Positions 1 through 8,941 of a stretch of DNA of 64,000 bases are shown piece by piece (within the stretch, counting starts at the first letter, position 1; each line of letters begins with the position of its first letter). The DNA is taken from assembly GCF_014190915.1 (NCBI RefSeq), contig NZ_JACHVU010000001.1, forward strand, positions 434,001 through 498,000. The letters are read 5' to 3'. Source of the DNA: Mycolicibacterium iranicum. GTDB taxonomy: Bacteria; Actinomycetota; Actinomycetes; Mycobacteriales; Mycobacteriaceae. The notes beneath the pieces were generated by a model, which searched no databases, was not told the DNA's origin, and was given only the letters and a program-made list of their open reading frames with translations. The position numbers and the translations under genes were made by a program.

Positions 1-1
1 T

Positions 2-229
2 CCGTCGATGATGTTCGGGGGCGCCATCACCGGCGCACTGTGTATGACGTTCGGGGTCACCCTGCGCGCACCCCATGGCGGCATCTTCGTGTTCTTCGCC
101 ATCGGCAACCTGCTGTGGTTCGTCCTTGCCCTCGTGGCGGGCACCATCGCCTCGGCGGTGGCTGTCGTGGCCGCCAAGCAGTTCTTCAAGCCGGGCGCCA
201 AGAGCGAACCCGAGCTCGTCGCCGCCTGA
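2..229 (+). CDS. C-terminal end of a fructose-type PTS permease (EIIC part), partial
   Basis: Only the last 75 codons are present; the gene starts before the window. The visible tail has a small Gly/Ala-rich stretch followed by a hydrophobic segment of about 25 residues (around the phrase FVFFAIGNLLWFVLALVAG) and a short charged tail ending PELVAA. This suits the last membrane helix of the EIIC domain of a fructose-specific PTS enzyme, which carries and phosphorylates the sugar. HPr, its phosphate donor, follows 35 bases later on the same strand, which supports the assignment. The specificity for fructose is inferred from the family and from the location beside ESX-1 in related mycobacteria, not from a binding motif. 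Confidence 0.75.
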   Translation, partial: PSMMFGGAITGALCMTFGVTLRAPHGGIFVFFAIGNLLWFVLALVAGTIASAVAVVAAKQFFKPGAKSEPELVAA

Positions 230-264
230 TCGTCCATCTGTCACCCCACAACGAAGGAGAAACC

Positions 265-522
265 ATGCCTAGCAAGACCGTCATCGTCGGATCGTCCATC
301 GGCCTGCACGCCCGCCCCGCAGCCATCATTGCCGAGGCCGCCGTGAACGCAGGCGTCCCCGTAACGCTCTCGGTGGACGGCGGAGAACCCGTCGACGCCG
401 GATCGGCGCTGATGATCATGACGCTCGGCGCCGGTAATGGCGCTGAGGTCACCGTCGCCTCCGAGGACGAGGGCGCGCTGAACACGATCGCCGAGCTGGT
501 GCAGAAGGATCTCGACGCCTGA
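265..522 (+). CDS. ptsH: HPr phosphocarrier protein of the sugar PTS
   Basis: 85 residues, the usual HPr length. It passes phosphate from enzyme I to the sugar-specific EII proteins in the cytoplasm. The phospho-acceptor His15 lies in the classic G-L-H-A-R-P context (residues 13-18). A second conserved patch around Ser47 (DAGSALMIM) occupies the place of the regulatory serine of Gram-positive HPr, but the flanking residues differ, so regulation there is uncertain. The ATG is preceded by an AAGGAG ribosome site at good spacing. It is probably co-transcribed with the EIIC gene just upstream, and a strong hairpin follows. Confidence 0.95.
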   Translation: MPSKTVIVGSSIGLHARPAAIIAEAAVNAGVPVTLSVDGGEPVDAGSALMIMTLGAGNGAEVTVASEDEGALNTIAELVQKDLDA

Positions 523-542
523 CCTGGCTTCAGGCAGGCAAT

Positions 543-583
543 GCGACGCAGGGCGGCAGGGACACACTGCCGCCCTGCGTCGC
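543..583 (+). terminator. Strong hairpin after ptsH, without a U-tract
   Basis: Two perfect 17-base arms (543-559 and 567-583) enclose a 7-base loop about 20 bases after the HPr stop codon. There is no run of T after the stem, as is common for mycobacterial intrinsic-terminator-like hairpins. It probably ends the PTS transcript before mycP1. The 188 bases from 584 to 771 should hold the mycP1 promoter; no clear promoter box was recognised. Confidence 0.65.
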
Positions 584-771
584 TACCGGCCGCTGATCTC
601 CCCCGCCAAGAAAGCGGAATGACCCCTCCTCGGGCCCCCTTACGCTTTCCTGGTGCCTAGGACGCGCTGCCCCGACCACACATTTTGGTCTGTACCATCG
701 TGGTTGTCGAGTTTGCTGAGAGCGCGTCAGCACATCATGTGCTGGTCCGATACCGCCGGGGGTGACACCGC

Positions 772-2118
772 GTGCGCCGAGTAGGTGCCCTGTTCGTCGC
801 GCTGTGCATGGTGGCGCTGACGGCTCCCCCGGCCGGAGCCATCGAACCCCCGATCATCGATCCTGCGGCCATTCCGCCTGATGAGACGGGTCCGGACCAG
901 CCAATGGAACAGCGCCGCATCTGCGCCGCCCCGACGGCGTTTCCGAACTCGAACTTCGCCGATCGGCCGTGGGCCAGCGACTACCTCCGGCTCGCTGAGG
1001 CGCAGAAGTTCGCAACCGGGGCCGGCGTAACTGTCGCCGTCATCGACACGGGCATCAACGGATCACCGCGGGTGCCCGCCGAACCGGGCGGAGACTTCGT
1101 GGACGCCGCCGGAAACGGGATGTCGGACTGCGACGCACACGGCACGCTCACCGCAGCCGTCATCGCGGGCCGGCCCGTACCCACCGACGCATTCATCGGC
1201 GTGGCCCCCGACGCCCGCATTCTGTCGCTGCGGCAGACGTCCGACAGCTTCTCCCCCGTCGGCGCCCGCAACGATCCGAACGACCCCAACGCCACCCAGA
1301 CGGCCGGCTCGCTGCGCAGCCTGGCGCGGGCCATCGTGCACGCCGCCAACTTGGGTGCTCAGGTCATCAACATCAGCGAAGCCGCGTGCTACAAGACGAC
1401 CCGTCCCATCAACGAGGCCGTCGTCGGCGCGGCCATCAACTACGCCGTCAACGTCAAAGGCGCGGTGATCGTCGTCGCCGCCGGGAACACCGGTGAGAAC
1501 TGCACGCAGAATGCTCCCCCCGATCCGGCCGTGCCCGCCGACCCCCGCGGATGGCAGGAAGTCCAGACGATCGTCTCCCCGGCGTGGTACTCGCCGCTCG
1601 TGCTCGCCGTCGGCAGCATCGCACCCAACGGCCAGCCCAGCGGCTTCTCCGTCCAGGGTCCGTGGGTCGGCGCCGCGGCCCCCGGCGAGAACCTGGTCGC
1701 GCTGGGCTACGACGGCAATCCGGTCAACGCGCTCCAGGGCGAAGACGGTCCGATCCCGATCAGTGGCACGTCGTTCTCGGCCGCGTACGTCTCCGGTCTT
1801 GCCGCGCTCATCAAACAGCGCTTTCCCGAACTGACCCCGGCGCAGGTCATCAACCGGATCACCGCAACCGCCCGCCACCCCGGTGGCGGTGTGAACAATG
1901 TGGTCGGCGCCGGCGTGATCGACCCTGTCGCGGCATTGACCTGGGACGTCCCTCCTGGTCCGGCCGAGATCCCGTACAACGTCAAAGCGATTCCACCGCC
2001 AGTCCACATCCCACCGCCGGACCGCAGCCCGATCACCGCGGTCGTCGTCGCCGCAGGTGCCGTCGCGCTGCTACTCGGCGTCGGCGCGCTCGCCCGACGC
2101 GCATTGAGGCGCCGATGA
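772..2118 (+). CDS. mycP1: Mycosin-1, membrane-anchored subtilisin-like protease of ESX-1
   Basis: 448 residues. Mycosins cap the periplasmic side of the type VII secretion membrane complex and, in ESX-1, cleave EspB. An N-terminal signal sequence (about residues 1-23) is followed by an S8 protease domain with the catalytic triad visible: Asp92 in V-I-D-T-G, His123 in D-A-H-G-T and Ser334 in G-T-S-F-S-A. These are two residues later than in M. tuberculosis MycP1. A C-terminal membrane helix (about 420-440) ends in a basic tail. The GTG start at 772 is chosen because the signal peptide begins there. The stop overlaps the eccE1 start (ATGA), which implies translational coupling. Confidence 0.95.
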   Translation: MRRVGALFVALCMVALTAPPAGAIEPPIIDPAAIPPDETGPDQPMEQRRICAAPTAFPNSNFADRPWASDYLRLAEAQKFATGAGVTVAVIDTGINGSPRVPAEPGGDFVDAAGNGMSDCDAHGTLTAAVIAGRPVPTDAFIGVAPDARILSLRQTSDSFSPVGARNDPNDPNATQTAGSLRSLARAIVHAANLGAQVINISEAACYKTTRPINEAVVGAAINYAVNVKGAVIVVAAGNTGENCTQNAPPDPAVPADPRGWQEVQTIVSPAWYSPLVLAVGSIAPNGQPSGFSVQGPWVGAAAPGENLVALGYDGNPVNALQGEDGPIPISGTSFSAAYVSGLAALIKQRFPELTPAQVINRITATARHPGGGVNNVVGAGVIDPVAALTWDVPPGPAEIPYNVKAIPPPVHIPPPDRSPITAVVVAAGAVALLLGVGALARRALRRR

Positions 2119-3512
2119 GCACATTCCGCTCCCTGTTCGGGCTGAGGTTCTCCACCGGTCATGCCCTGTGGGCTGCCGTGCTCATCCCGGCGTGCGTCCT
2201 GGTGTTCGCGCGCCTGGAACTGGTGTGGCTTGGCATCACGTTGGGGGTCCTAATCGGTCTGGCGTCGCTGGTGACGATCCGCGGACGCCGCGTCACGGGT
2301 TGGGTCGCAGCACTTTTCGCGTGGCGGCGTCGGCACCGGCAACCACCGCCCACGCCGTCAGCACCCGCCGTCGGCGCCACCGTCATCCCGGGCGACCACG
2401 TCGCGCTGCGCTGGCAGGACGGCTACGTGGTGTCGGCGATCGAACTGATTCCCCGGCCGTTCACACCCACCGTGATCGTCAACGGCGAGGCACTCACCGA
2501 CGACGTGATCGACACCAAGGTGCTCGAAAACCTGCTGGCCGCCTACTGTCCGGACCTCGAAGCCGACATCGTGTCGGCGGGCTACCGGGTCGGGAGGACA
2601 GCACCTGCGGCACTCGTCGGGCTCTACGAGCAGGTGGTCGGGCCGTATCCCGCCCCCGCCCACCGGCGCACCTGGATCGTGCTGCGGGCCGATCCGGACC
2701 GAACCCGTAAATCTGCGCTACGGCGCGACGTCGGCGTGGCCGGACTCGCGCAGTACCTGGTGTCGTCGACGACGCGGATCGCCGACCACCTGGCCAGCAA
2801 GGGTGTGGACGCACAACCGGCCCGCAGCTTCGACGATTTCGACGGCGCCACCGAAATCAGCTTCGAACGCGAGACATGGTCGATGGTCAAGGGACGCAGC
2901 ACATTCACTGCGGCCTACCACGCACCGGGCGGGCCGGACATCTGGTGGTCCGCACGCGCCGACCACACACTGACTCGGGTACGCATCGTTCCGGGGTCGG
3001 CACCCACAGCCACGGTGCTGCTGACCACGCTCGCCAACCCGTCCACACCGCGCGGCTTCTCCTGTCTCTACGGAGGACAGCGTGCCGCGCTGTTGGGCGA
3101 AAGTCCGGTCACCGACCGGCACTACGAGTTGCCGATCGGATCGGCCGGCGTGCTCGTCGGCGAAACCGCCGACCGCTATCCGGTGTACATGCCGTTCGAC
3201 AACGTCGACGTCAGCATCAACCTGGGCAACGCGCGACTGTTCACCCAGTTCGTGGTGCGGTCGGCGGCGGCGGGTGCGAATGTCACGCTGCAGCCGCAGT
3301 TCCGGGAGTTCGGCGGGTTCGTCAACGCGCAGATCGGTCCCGTCCCCAAGGTGTCGTGGCCGCACGCCACGACATACCTGCGGCCGCATCCCGGCGTCGG
3401 CCGAGTCATGTTCCGGGACAACTTCATCGCGACACCGCGACACAAGCAGCTCCCGATCCGGCTGATCAACCCGCGGGAAGAGAGCCGCTATCAGATGGTG
3501 CTCGAACCATGA
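2115..3512 (+). CDS. eccE1: EccE1, membrane-complex component of ESX-1
   Basis: 465 residues starting at the ATG that overlaps the mycP1 stop. EccE sits at the outer edge of the ESX inner-membrane complex with EccB, EccC and EccD. Two closely spaced hydrophobic helices near the N-terminus (about residues 15-55) are followed by a soluble domain. Length, the paired membrane helices and the position directly after mycP1 and before espB all match EccE1. A much longer open frame exists upstream in this phase, but it is only the shadow of mycP1. The start is fixed by the ATGA overlap. Confidence 0.92.
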   Translation: MSTFRSLFGLRFSTGHALWAAVLIPACVLVFARLELVWLGITLGVLIGLASLVTIRGRRVTGWVAALFAWRRRHRQPPPTPSAPAVGATVIPGDHVALRWQDGYVVSAIELIPRPFTPTVIVNGEALTDDVIDTKVLENLLAAYCPDLEADIVSAGYRVGRTAPAALVGLYEQVVGPYPAPAHRRTWIVLRADPDRTRKSALRRDVGVAGLAQYLVSSTTRIADHLASKGVDAQPARSFDDFDGATEISFERETWSMVKGRSTFTAAYHAPGGPDIWWSARADHTLTRVRIVPGSAPTATVLLTTLANPSTPRGFSCLYGGQRAALLGESPVTDRHYELPIGSAGVLVGETADRYPVYMPFDNVDVSINLGNARLFTQFVVRSAAAGANVTLQPQFREFGGFVNAQIGPVPKVSWPHATTYLRPHPGVGRVMFRDNFIATPRHKQLPIRLINPREESRYQMVLEP

Positions 3513-3558
3513 TGCGGCCCACCTTCATCCCGCCGTCTCGACCACATGGGGGGTGCTC

Positions 3559-5157
3559 ATGAGTGGTGAAGAACTGCAGGTCGAGCCCAGCGATCTGACG
3601 GGCAAGGCGACGCAGATCCGCGGCCTGACCTTCGCATCGATGGGGGCGCAACCCGCGCTCATCTCCCCGGACGCCCTGATCATCAGCAGCGTGGCGATCA
3701 CCAATCTGTCGGCGAACGCCGAGAACCTCTGGGCGTTCCAGGAATACGGCAGGGTGGAGGGTCAACGCCTGGCCCAGACGCTGGACAACGTGGCCGCCGC
3801 CTACTCCGAAGTGGACCAGATGGCGGGCCAAGACATCGGTTCCACCATGGGCGTTCCCGGTGGCCCCGGCAGCGGGTCGGTGATGCCGAAGGGCGTCGAC
3901 ATCCCTGCGCTCCCACACCCGCCGAAGATGCCGATCCCGAAAGGCCAGTTGCCGCCGGATCCGATGCTGGATCCGGTGCAGACGCAGACGGCCCTCGACG
4001 CGGGCGACGATGCGGCGTCCCTGCGTGCCGCTGCCACGATGTGGCGGCAGAACGCGACATCGCTGGAGACGTCGGCACAGCAATTCGAAACCAACACCCT
4101 GCTGTGGGAAGGCCAGGCCGCTGACGCGGCGTATGCCAAGTTCAACAGCTACCGGGACTGGTTGATCGGGCTCGCCGGCTCCTGGAAACAGCTTGCGGGA
4201 GAAGCAGACCGACTCGCCTCTGCGCACGACGCCGCGAAGGCAGACCACCGGCCCATCGCCGAGGAGTACAAGAAATTGTACGAGCAGATGATGAGCCAGC
4301 AGAATCCGGCGCAGGCGCTGCCGTTGATCCAACGGATGGCCGAGCTGCAGACGGATTCCGAGGAACTAAGGAATAAGTACGCGCGAGACGGCCAGCCCTA
4401 TCAGGTCGAGCCTCAGGATCCGCCGTCGCCGGTGGTGGGTGGCACGCCGGTCACCGTCGATGACCATCGTCGGGCGCGCAAGCCCGGGCCCGGGGAGGGC
4501 AGCGGTGGCCAGAACGGTTCCGGAGCGCCGGGATCCGGCGGTGGGCAACCGCAGGGTGGGCAGCCCCAAACACCGCAGGAGGCACCGGTTTCCCCGATGT
4601 CGGCGGACCAGGCATCCCAGGCGGCCCAGCAGGGTGGCTCGCCCGGTGGGCAGCAAGGCGGGGGTCAGCAGGGTGGAGGCCAGCAAGGTGGTTCACCCGG
4701 CGGCGGATCGCCAGGGGGTTCGCCTGGCAGCGGCATGCCGACCCCCGGCAAAGGCCCCGACCCCAAGCTGCCGACGGATCCCAGCCTGAAACCTGCCGCG
4801 TCAGGCGGCGGTTCGGCCGGCGGTGGAGGTGCCGGTGGAGGTGGAGGCGTGCCGCAGGCGCCGCTCCAGCCCGCAGTCGGTGCCGAGACGGTGGCGCCGA
4901 CCCCGGTCGTTCCAGGTGCCCCCATCCCCGTGGCGTCGACAGGCACCGGTGGTGGCGCGATGGGCGGCGGCATGAGCGGTATGGCGCCGATGCACGGCGC
5001 GCACGGCGCCGGCGCCGGTGAAAAGAAGCGCAACCCGCAGCTGTCGCCGGATGAACCCCTCTACGTTGAAGATCGACCCCACACCGAGCAGGTCATCGGT
5101 GTGCGGCCGCGGCGCCGGGGCGCACCGGACGACACAAAGAGGGGGGAGGCGCAATGA
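3559..5157 (+). CDS. espB: EspB, secreted ESX-1 substrate processed by mycosin
   Basis: 532 residues, longer than the 460 of M. tuberculosis EspB; the excess lies in a Gly/Gln/Pro-rich C-terminal linker (about 300-480). The helical N-terminal half is PE-PPE-like. A Y-x-x-x-D export-type motif (YSEVD, Tyr82) is present, and a W-E-G motif lies near residue 183. The C-terminus keeps the family ending with LYVEDRPHTEQVIG close to the tail. The ATG at 3559 has a GGGGGG ribosome site 6 bases upstream and is preferred to the in-frame GTG at 3553. The stop overlaps the espL start (ATGA). Confidence 0.93.
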   Translation: MSGEELQVEPSDLTGKATQIRGLTFASMGAQPALISPDALIISSVAITNLSANAENLWAFQEYGRVEGQRLAQTLDNVAAAYSEVDQMAGQDIGSTMGVPGGPGSGSVMPKGVDIPALPHPPKMPIPKGQLPPDPMLDPVQTQTALDAGDDAASLRAAATMWRQNATSLETSAQQFETNTLLWEGQAADAAYAKFNSYRDWLIGLAGSWKQLAGEADRLASAHDAAKADHRPIAEEYKKLYEQMMSQQNPAQALPLIQRMAELQTDSEELRNKYARDGQPYQVEPQDPPSPVVGGTPVTVDDHRRARKPGPGEGSGGQNGSGAPGSGGGQPQGGQPQTPQEAPVSPMSADQASQAAQQGGSPGGQQGGGQQGGGQQGGSPGGGSPGGSPGSGMPTPGKGPDPKLPTDPSLKPAASGGGSAGGGGAGGGGGVPQAPLQPAVGAETVAPTPVVPGAPIPVASTGTGGGAMGGGMSGMAPMHGAHGAGAGEKKRNPQLSPDEPLYVEDRPHTEQVIGVRPRRRGAPDDTKRGEAQ

Positions 5158-5501
5158 CCGACGACATGCATCCCGAGGTGGCTGCGGTGCTGAAGCAGGC
5201 ACGCCGGCTGCAATCCTTGATGGACGAGCAGCTGGACAAAATGGCCACCGAATCGTTCACGGCCACAGACGAAAACGGAACGGTCGAGGTGACACTCAAC
5301 GGGCATCAATGGCTCAAGGACGTCTACATCCAAGACGGCTTGCTGCGGTTGGGCACCGAGACGGTCGAGCAGCGCGTGAACGAAGCGTTGCAGAAGGCCA
5401 GTGCGGAGGCGTCTGCGTCGATCGATGCCGACCGCGAGCGGTTGGACGCGGTGGTTGCCGAGATCACGGCCGACATCAAGGACACCGACGGAACGTCATA
5501 G
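5154..5501 (+). CDS. espL: EspL, YbaB/EbfC-fold ESX-1 accessory protein
   Basis: 115 residues, matching EspL (Rv3880c) in size, place and content. It has the YbaB/EbfC pattern: a helical N-terminal part (residues 5-35), a short beta segment with G-T-V-E-V-T-L-N-G (around 42-50) and a long charged C-terminal helix. In M. tuberculosis EspL stabilises EspE, EspF and EspH and affects ESX-1 secretion from the cytosol. Here it overlaps espB by four bases. No espE or espF lies beside the ESX-1 locus in this window, so its partners may differ. GC content falls noticeably right after this gene. Confidence 0.9.
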   Translation: MTDDMHPEVAAVLKQARRLQSLMDEQLDKMATESFTATDENGTVEVTLNGHQWLKDVYIQDGLLRLGTETVEQRVNEALQKASAEASASIDADRERLDAVVAEITADIKDTDGTS

Positions 5502-5627
5502 GCGAAGGATTTAGTGACCTTAGTGGCCCGAGGCCTCTCGTAGGCTAAGCATCTAAAGCCTTGGCTCGAAGCACCTATTGGTTGATTGGGAGAACGGGAT
5601 GATGGAGCGCGTAGGGGAGCAATCCGC

Positions 5628-6728
5628 GTGAGCACACCCCCTCCCGGTCACCGGCCACCGCACCCTCCGGAGCCACCGCACGAAAACTTGCAATGGGGGG
5701 TTCAGCCCACCCAGCAGCGCGGTAGCAGCGCTGGAAGGCTGATCCTCGGCGGGCTCGCCCTGCTGGTGGTCGTCGTTGTCACAGTCGTTGCGACCCTCTT
5801 GATAACCAAGGACGATCCAGACCAGGCATCTCCGCCAACGACGTCGGCGTCTGCCCCGTCGACTACTGATTCTTCCGAATTCGTAAGTGCCGATGATGAC
5901 GGCCCCGTCGGAATCATCACCGAAGACCCGACTTGTGCAGCTTGGACTCCCATTGCTGAGACGCTGTCAGCGCAAGCTTCAAAGGGATGGAATGACCGAG
6001 ACCCGTCAGTCCCCGCGACAGCGTGGACGCCTGCGCAACGAACGCAGCACGAAGACATAGCAAAGGCCATGCTTTCTGCTGCCGAAGGCAGTACTGATTT
6101 GGCAAAATTGACGCCGCATCGGGTCATGCGGGAGCTTTACGAGCAGGCCGTCGCATACTGGCGCGCCTATGCGGAAGCGGTTCCTTCTTACTCTCCAACA
6201 AACGACCCTCTTGCCCGGGTAGCTACGGCGGCGTCCAATGCGATCAGCAATATCTGCTCGGCGATAGTTTATGGATCCGCCGCATCTCGCTCACCTCTCA
6301 TAAGTCCATCGCCGTCCCCCTATGGCGCAGGCCCCGTTGGCGACCCGGATAATCCGGTCAGGTACGTACGCAAGCAACTATCTGTCTGCCCGGCCTGGAT
6401 TTCAGCCGCACAGAGCTTCGACAACGACACAGTCGAGTGGCTTTCCACAAATCCTAATACGCCAGCGACACAGTGGTCGCCTGAGCAACAAGACCTTCAA
6501 CTGCGTATGGCTACTCTTATGGGCAAGAATGCTGGCGAAATGCAGAACCTTGGAGCCCAAAGCCAGAATCCGGTATTCGATGATTTTGCGTCGCTTCTCG
6601 CCCAATACCGGCGCGCATATGTTCAATCTATTCCAACCTACGTTGCGGCCGACGCGTATCTTGCAAATACTGCTGCAGAGCTGTCTGCGGTGAATAGCCA
6701 TGCGTGTAGAGCCGCTGGAGCGCAATAG
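5628..6728 (+). CDS. Two-repeat single-pass membrane protein upstream of espK (copy A)
   Basis: 366 residues from a GTG with an AGGGGAG ribosome site. It is not a family I can name. A short Pro-rich cytoplasmic tail is followed by one membrane helix (about residues 35-58), then an Ser/Thr-rich spacer and two related repeats of roughly 110 residues. Each repeat starts with a Cys-x-x-W (TCAAW, VCPAW), has a P-A-T-x-W motif and a helix ending Y-x-R-A-Y, and closes with a second Cys (ICSAI, ACRAA), which suggests one disulfide per repeat outside the membrane. The stop overlaps the espK GTG. A clear paralogue lies just after espK (8942-9982). This copy uses many A/T-ending codons, unlike the rest of the locus. 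Confidence 0.8.
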   Translation: MSTPPPGHRPPHPPEPPHENLQWGVQPTQQRGSSAGRLILGGLALLVVVVVTVVATLLITKDDPDQASPPTTSASAPSTTDSSEFVSADDDGPVGIITEDPTCAAWTPIAETLSAQASKGWNDRDPSVPATAWTPAQRTQHEDIAKAMLSAAEGSTDLAKLTPHRVMRELYEQAVAYWRAYAEAVPSYSPTNDPLARVATAASNAISNICSAIVYGSAASRSPLISPSPSPYGAGPVGDPDNPVRYVRKQLSVCPAWISAAQSFDNDTVEWLSTNPNTPATQWSPEQQDLQLRMATLMGKNAGEMQNLGAQSQNPVFDDFASLLAQYRRAYVQSIPTYVAADAYLANTAAELSAVNSHACRAAGAQ

Positions 6729-8926
6729 TGGGGATAGGAAAAGTTACGGGCGAATACATTGAAGAAATGACCGAACCTGCGGGTTGGCCAGATATTGACG
6801 AAACGCTGTTAACTGAACGGGCAGCGACGATGCTGGGCATACGAAACGCGGTGCATTCGACCTCAGGCAATTGGAAAGATCAGCAGAGCCGCACCTTTCG
6901 TGACGGTGCTTGGACAGGAACTGCCGCGGACGCTGCGGATTCTACGGTTCATGAGCTAATCCAAAAAATGGAACACGTCGAGGCTGACGCAGCTACCGCA
7001 TACAGCTATTACAATTTTCTTGCAGGGATAGTCGAGCAGATTAAAAGCAGCATCAACAGGAATTTGGCAGCTGCTCAAGGTGTAATTCAAGAGATTCGTC
7101 AAAGCCCGGATTATAGCGCTGGAACGAAAGATGCGCTAATCAAGATGTATGTGGCATGGCAGAATTCAATCAACACCGGGTTAGTGAGCGCCAGCACAGG
7201 GCAAATCACCAATTTTACAAACTTTGTTTCACCGCCCGGTTCCGTCCCGGAGCCCGTGGCATCCCCCCCGGCGGTAGGGCCTCAGACACCGACACCACCG
7301 ATTCTTTCCTTTGCGAATTCGAACCGCGGGGGGGCTAACCCAAACCGGCCCGCGCCACCGAGGGCGAACCCACCGAGCCTTGGGAACCATACAGATGGAG
7401 GAGGTAGTGACCCAGTTACTCCGGGATCCGTGAATACGGTTCCGAACCAGCCCGCATCGCCGCCCTCCACGCCCCCCTCCACCCCCGGCTCGCCCGGCGG
7501 CATGGGCAGTCCAAGCACTTCCTCAGGTACTTCCTCTCCATCCACCCCGATGAGCTCTTCGGGCCCGTCGTCCTCGGGCGGCGGTCCTAGCTCTGCCGGA
7601 TCACCCTCGGCTTCGGGCGGCTCTCCGTCGACATCCGCGAGCGGTTCTCCGACGGGCGCTTCTCCGGCGGCGACAGGTGCCGGCGGCGGCCAGCCATCCT
7701 CTGCAGCTTCGACCGCAGGCGCAGGCAAGGCGCAGGCCACCCCGATGCAACAGTTTGTGAATCAGGCTCCTGCAACACCTTTGGCGTCGTCGGCGCCTGC
7801 GCAGTCCCCCGCACCGGCGCCCGCCCCCAGCCAGCCTGCGGCAACCGTCCCGGCATCCGGCGCCGGACCGAGCGGCAGCGGCATGGGTGGAGGCATCGCA
7901 GGTTCCGCAGGCCCTGCCCCCGTCGGCGCCCCGCCGTCCGGCGGCGCGCCACCGTCACCACCCGTTCCACTCGGGCCTCCGACCTCGCCCGCACCGCCGG
8001 CGCCGCCTCCCGTGGGCGCACCCGGCGCGACTCCCGCCGCGGCGGTCGGCCCCGGCGTCGCGCCGATGTCCGCCTCTCCGAACGCCAGCGCCGGAGCTGC
8101 GGCCCCCATCCCGGTGTCCGCGGCCCGCGCGGAACGCGACGCCATCCTCTCGGCATCGACGGCGGGCGCGCTCCGCCGGAAGAACAACGGCAGCGACCCG
8201 CTGCACCGGGCCCGCCACATCGCCGCTGCCCTGAATATCGGATTCCTGGACTTCGGCTTCTTCTGGGTCACCGGCGTGACCGCGGACGGCACCATCGTCG
8301 TCGCCAACAGTTACGGCATCGGCTACATCCCCGAAGGTGTTCACCTTCCGGACGGGGTTCGGATGGCGTCCGCTGACGACACGATTCCCGTCGCCGAGCG
8401 CGCGAAGTGGGTGACGTACCCGATCCTCGCAGTCCAAGGGTGGGCCCAGCATCAGAGCAAGCAACTGCGGGCAGTGGTTGCGACCGAAGACCAGTTCGCG
8501 AACTTCGACCCCGGGGTGCCCAAGGTCATCCTGACCCCAGAGGACATCCCCGATGAGGCAATGCAGGGTTGCAGCCGCTTAGAGGTCATTGCGCCCGGCG
8601 CGGCCCAACGACTCAGCACAGTCAGCGATTTCGGCTTGAACGAGCTGCTGCCGCCTGCCCCCGCCGACAGCGCACCCCCTGCCGATCAGACCCCGAAACT
8701 GTGGTTCGAGGTGTCCAAGCCGCTGATGAGCACCAACCCGCAGCGGGGTACCGCGCATCTGAACGCTTTCATCGCTTACGCCGACCACGCTCAGGAGCTC
8801 GCCGTGCACCGGGCCCACAACGCGGCCGAACCCAGCGACCAGCGGAACGCCATCGCCGACTGGGTCTACTGGCAGCACCTTTCCGTCATCATGAGCGACG
8901 CCGTGACCGCGGGCGCATCCGTGTAG
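6728..8926 (+). CDS. espK: EspK, ESX-1 associated protein
   Basis: 732 residues. The N-terminal domain (1-about 170) aligns with M. tuberculosis EspK, including a G-x-Y-x-x-x-M segment near residues 8-14 and a W-T-G motif; this supports the GTG at 6728, which overlaps the previous stop, rather than the ATG at 6767. A Pro/Ser/Gly/Ala-rich linker (about 180-460) follows. The C-terminal domain (about 465-732) has the EspK signature P-V-S-A-A-R-A-x-R-D, then D-x-G-F-F-W-[VI]-T and V-A-N-S-Y-G. In mycobacteria EspK links EspB to the EccCb1 ATPase. Codon use changes inside the gene: the first about 170 codons are A/T-rich and the rest is normal. Confidence 0.92.
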   Translation: MGIGKVTGEYIEEMTEPAGWPDIDETLLTERAATMLGIRNAVHSTSGNWKDQQSRTFRDGAWTGTAADAADSTVHELIQKMEHVEADAATAYSYYNFLAGIVEQIKSSINRNLAAAQGVIQEIRQSPDYSAGTKDALIKMYVAWQNSINTGLVSASTGQITNFTNFVSPPGSVPEPVASPPAVGPQTPTPPILSFANSNRGGANPNRPAPPRANPPSLGNHTDGGGSDPVTPGSVNTVPNQPASPPSTPPSTPGSPGGMGSPSTSSGTSSPSTPMSSSGPSSSGGGPSSAGSPSASGGSPSTSASGSPTGASPAATGAGGGQPSSAASTAGAGKAQATPMQQFVNQAPATPLASSAPAQSPAPAPAPSQPAATVPASGAGPSGSGMGGGIAGSAGPAPVGAPPSGGAPPSPPVPLGPPTSPAPPAPPPVGAPGATPAAAVGPGVAPMSASPNASAGAAAPIPVSAARAERDAILSASTAGALRRKNNGSDPLHRARHIAAALNIGFLDFGFFWVTGVTADGTIVVANSYGIGYIPEGVHLPDGVRMASADDTIPVAERAKWVTYPILAVQGWAQHQSKQLRAVVATEDQFANFDPGVPKVILTPEDIPDEAMQGCSRLEVIAPGAAQRLSTVSDFGLNELLPPAPADSAPPADQTPKLWFEVSKPLMSTNPQRGTAHLNAFIAYADHAQELAVHRAHNAAEPSDQRNAIADWVYWQHLSVIMSDAVTAGASV

Positions 8927-8941
8927 GTACCGTCGGTACGG

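Noticed and set aside
4600..4760. GGCCAGCAAGG-type repeats in espB as a mobile or regulatory repeat
   Set aside because: They encode the Gly/Gln-rich linker of EspB in frame and occur nowhere between genes.
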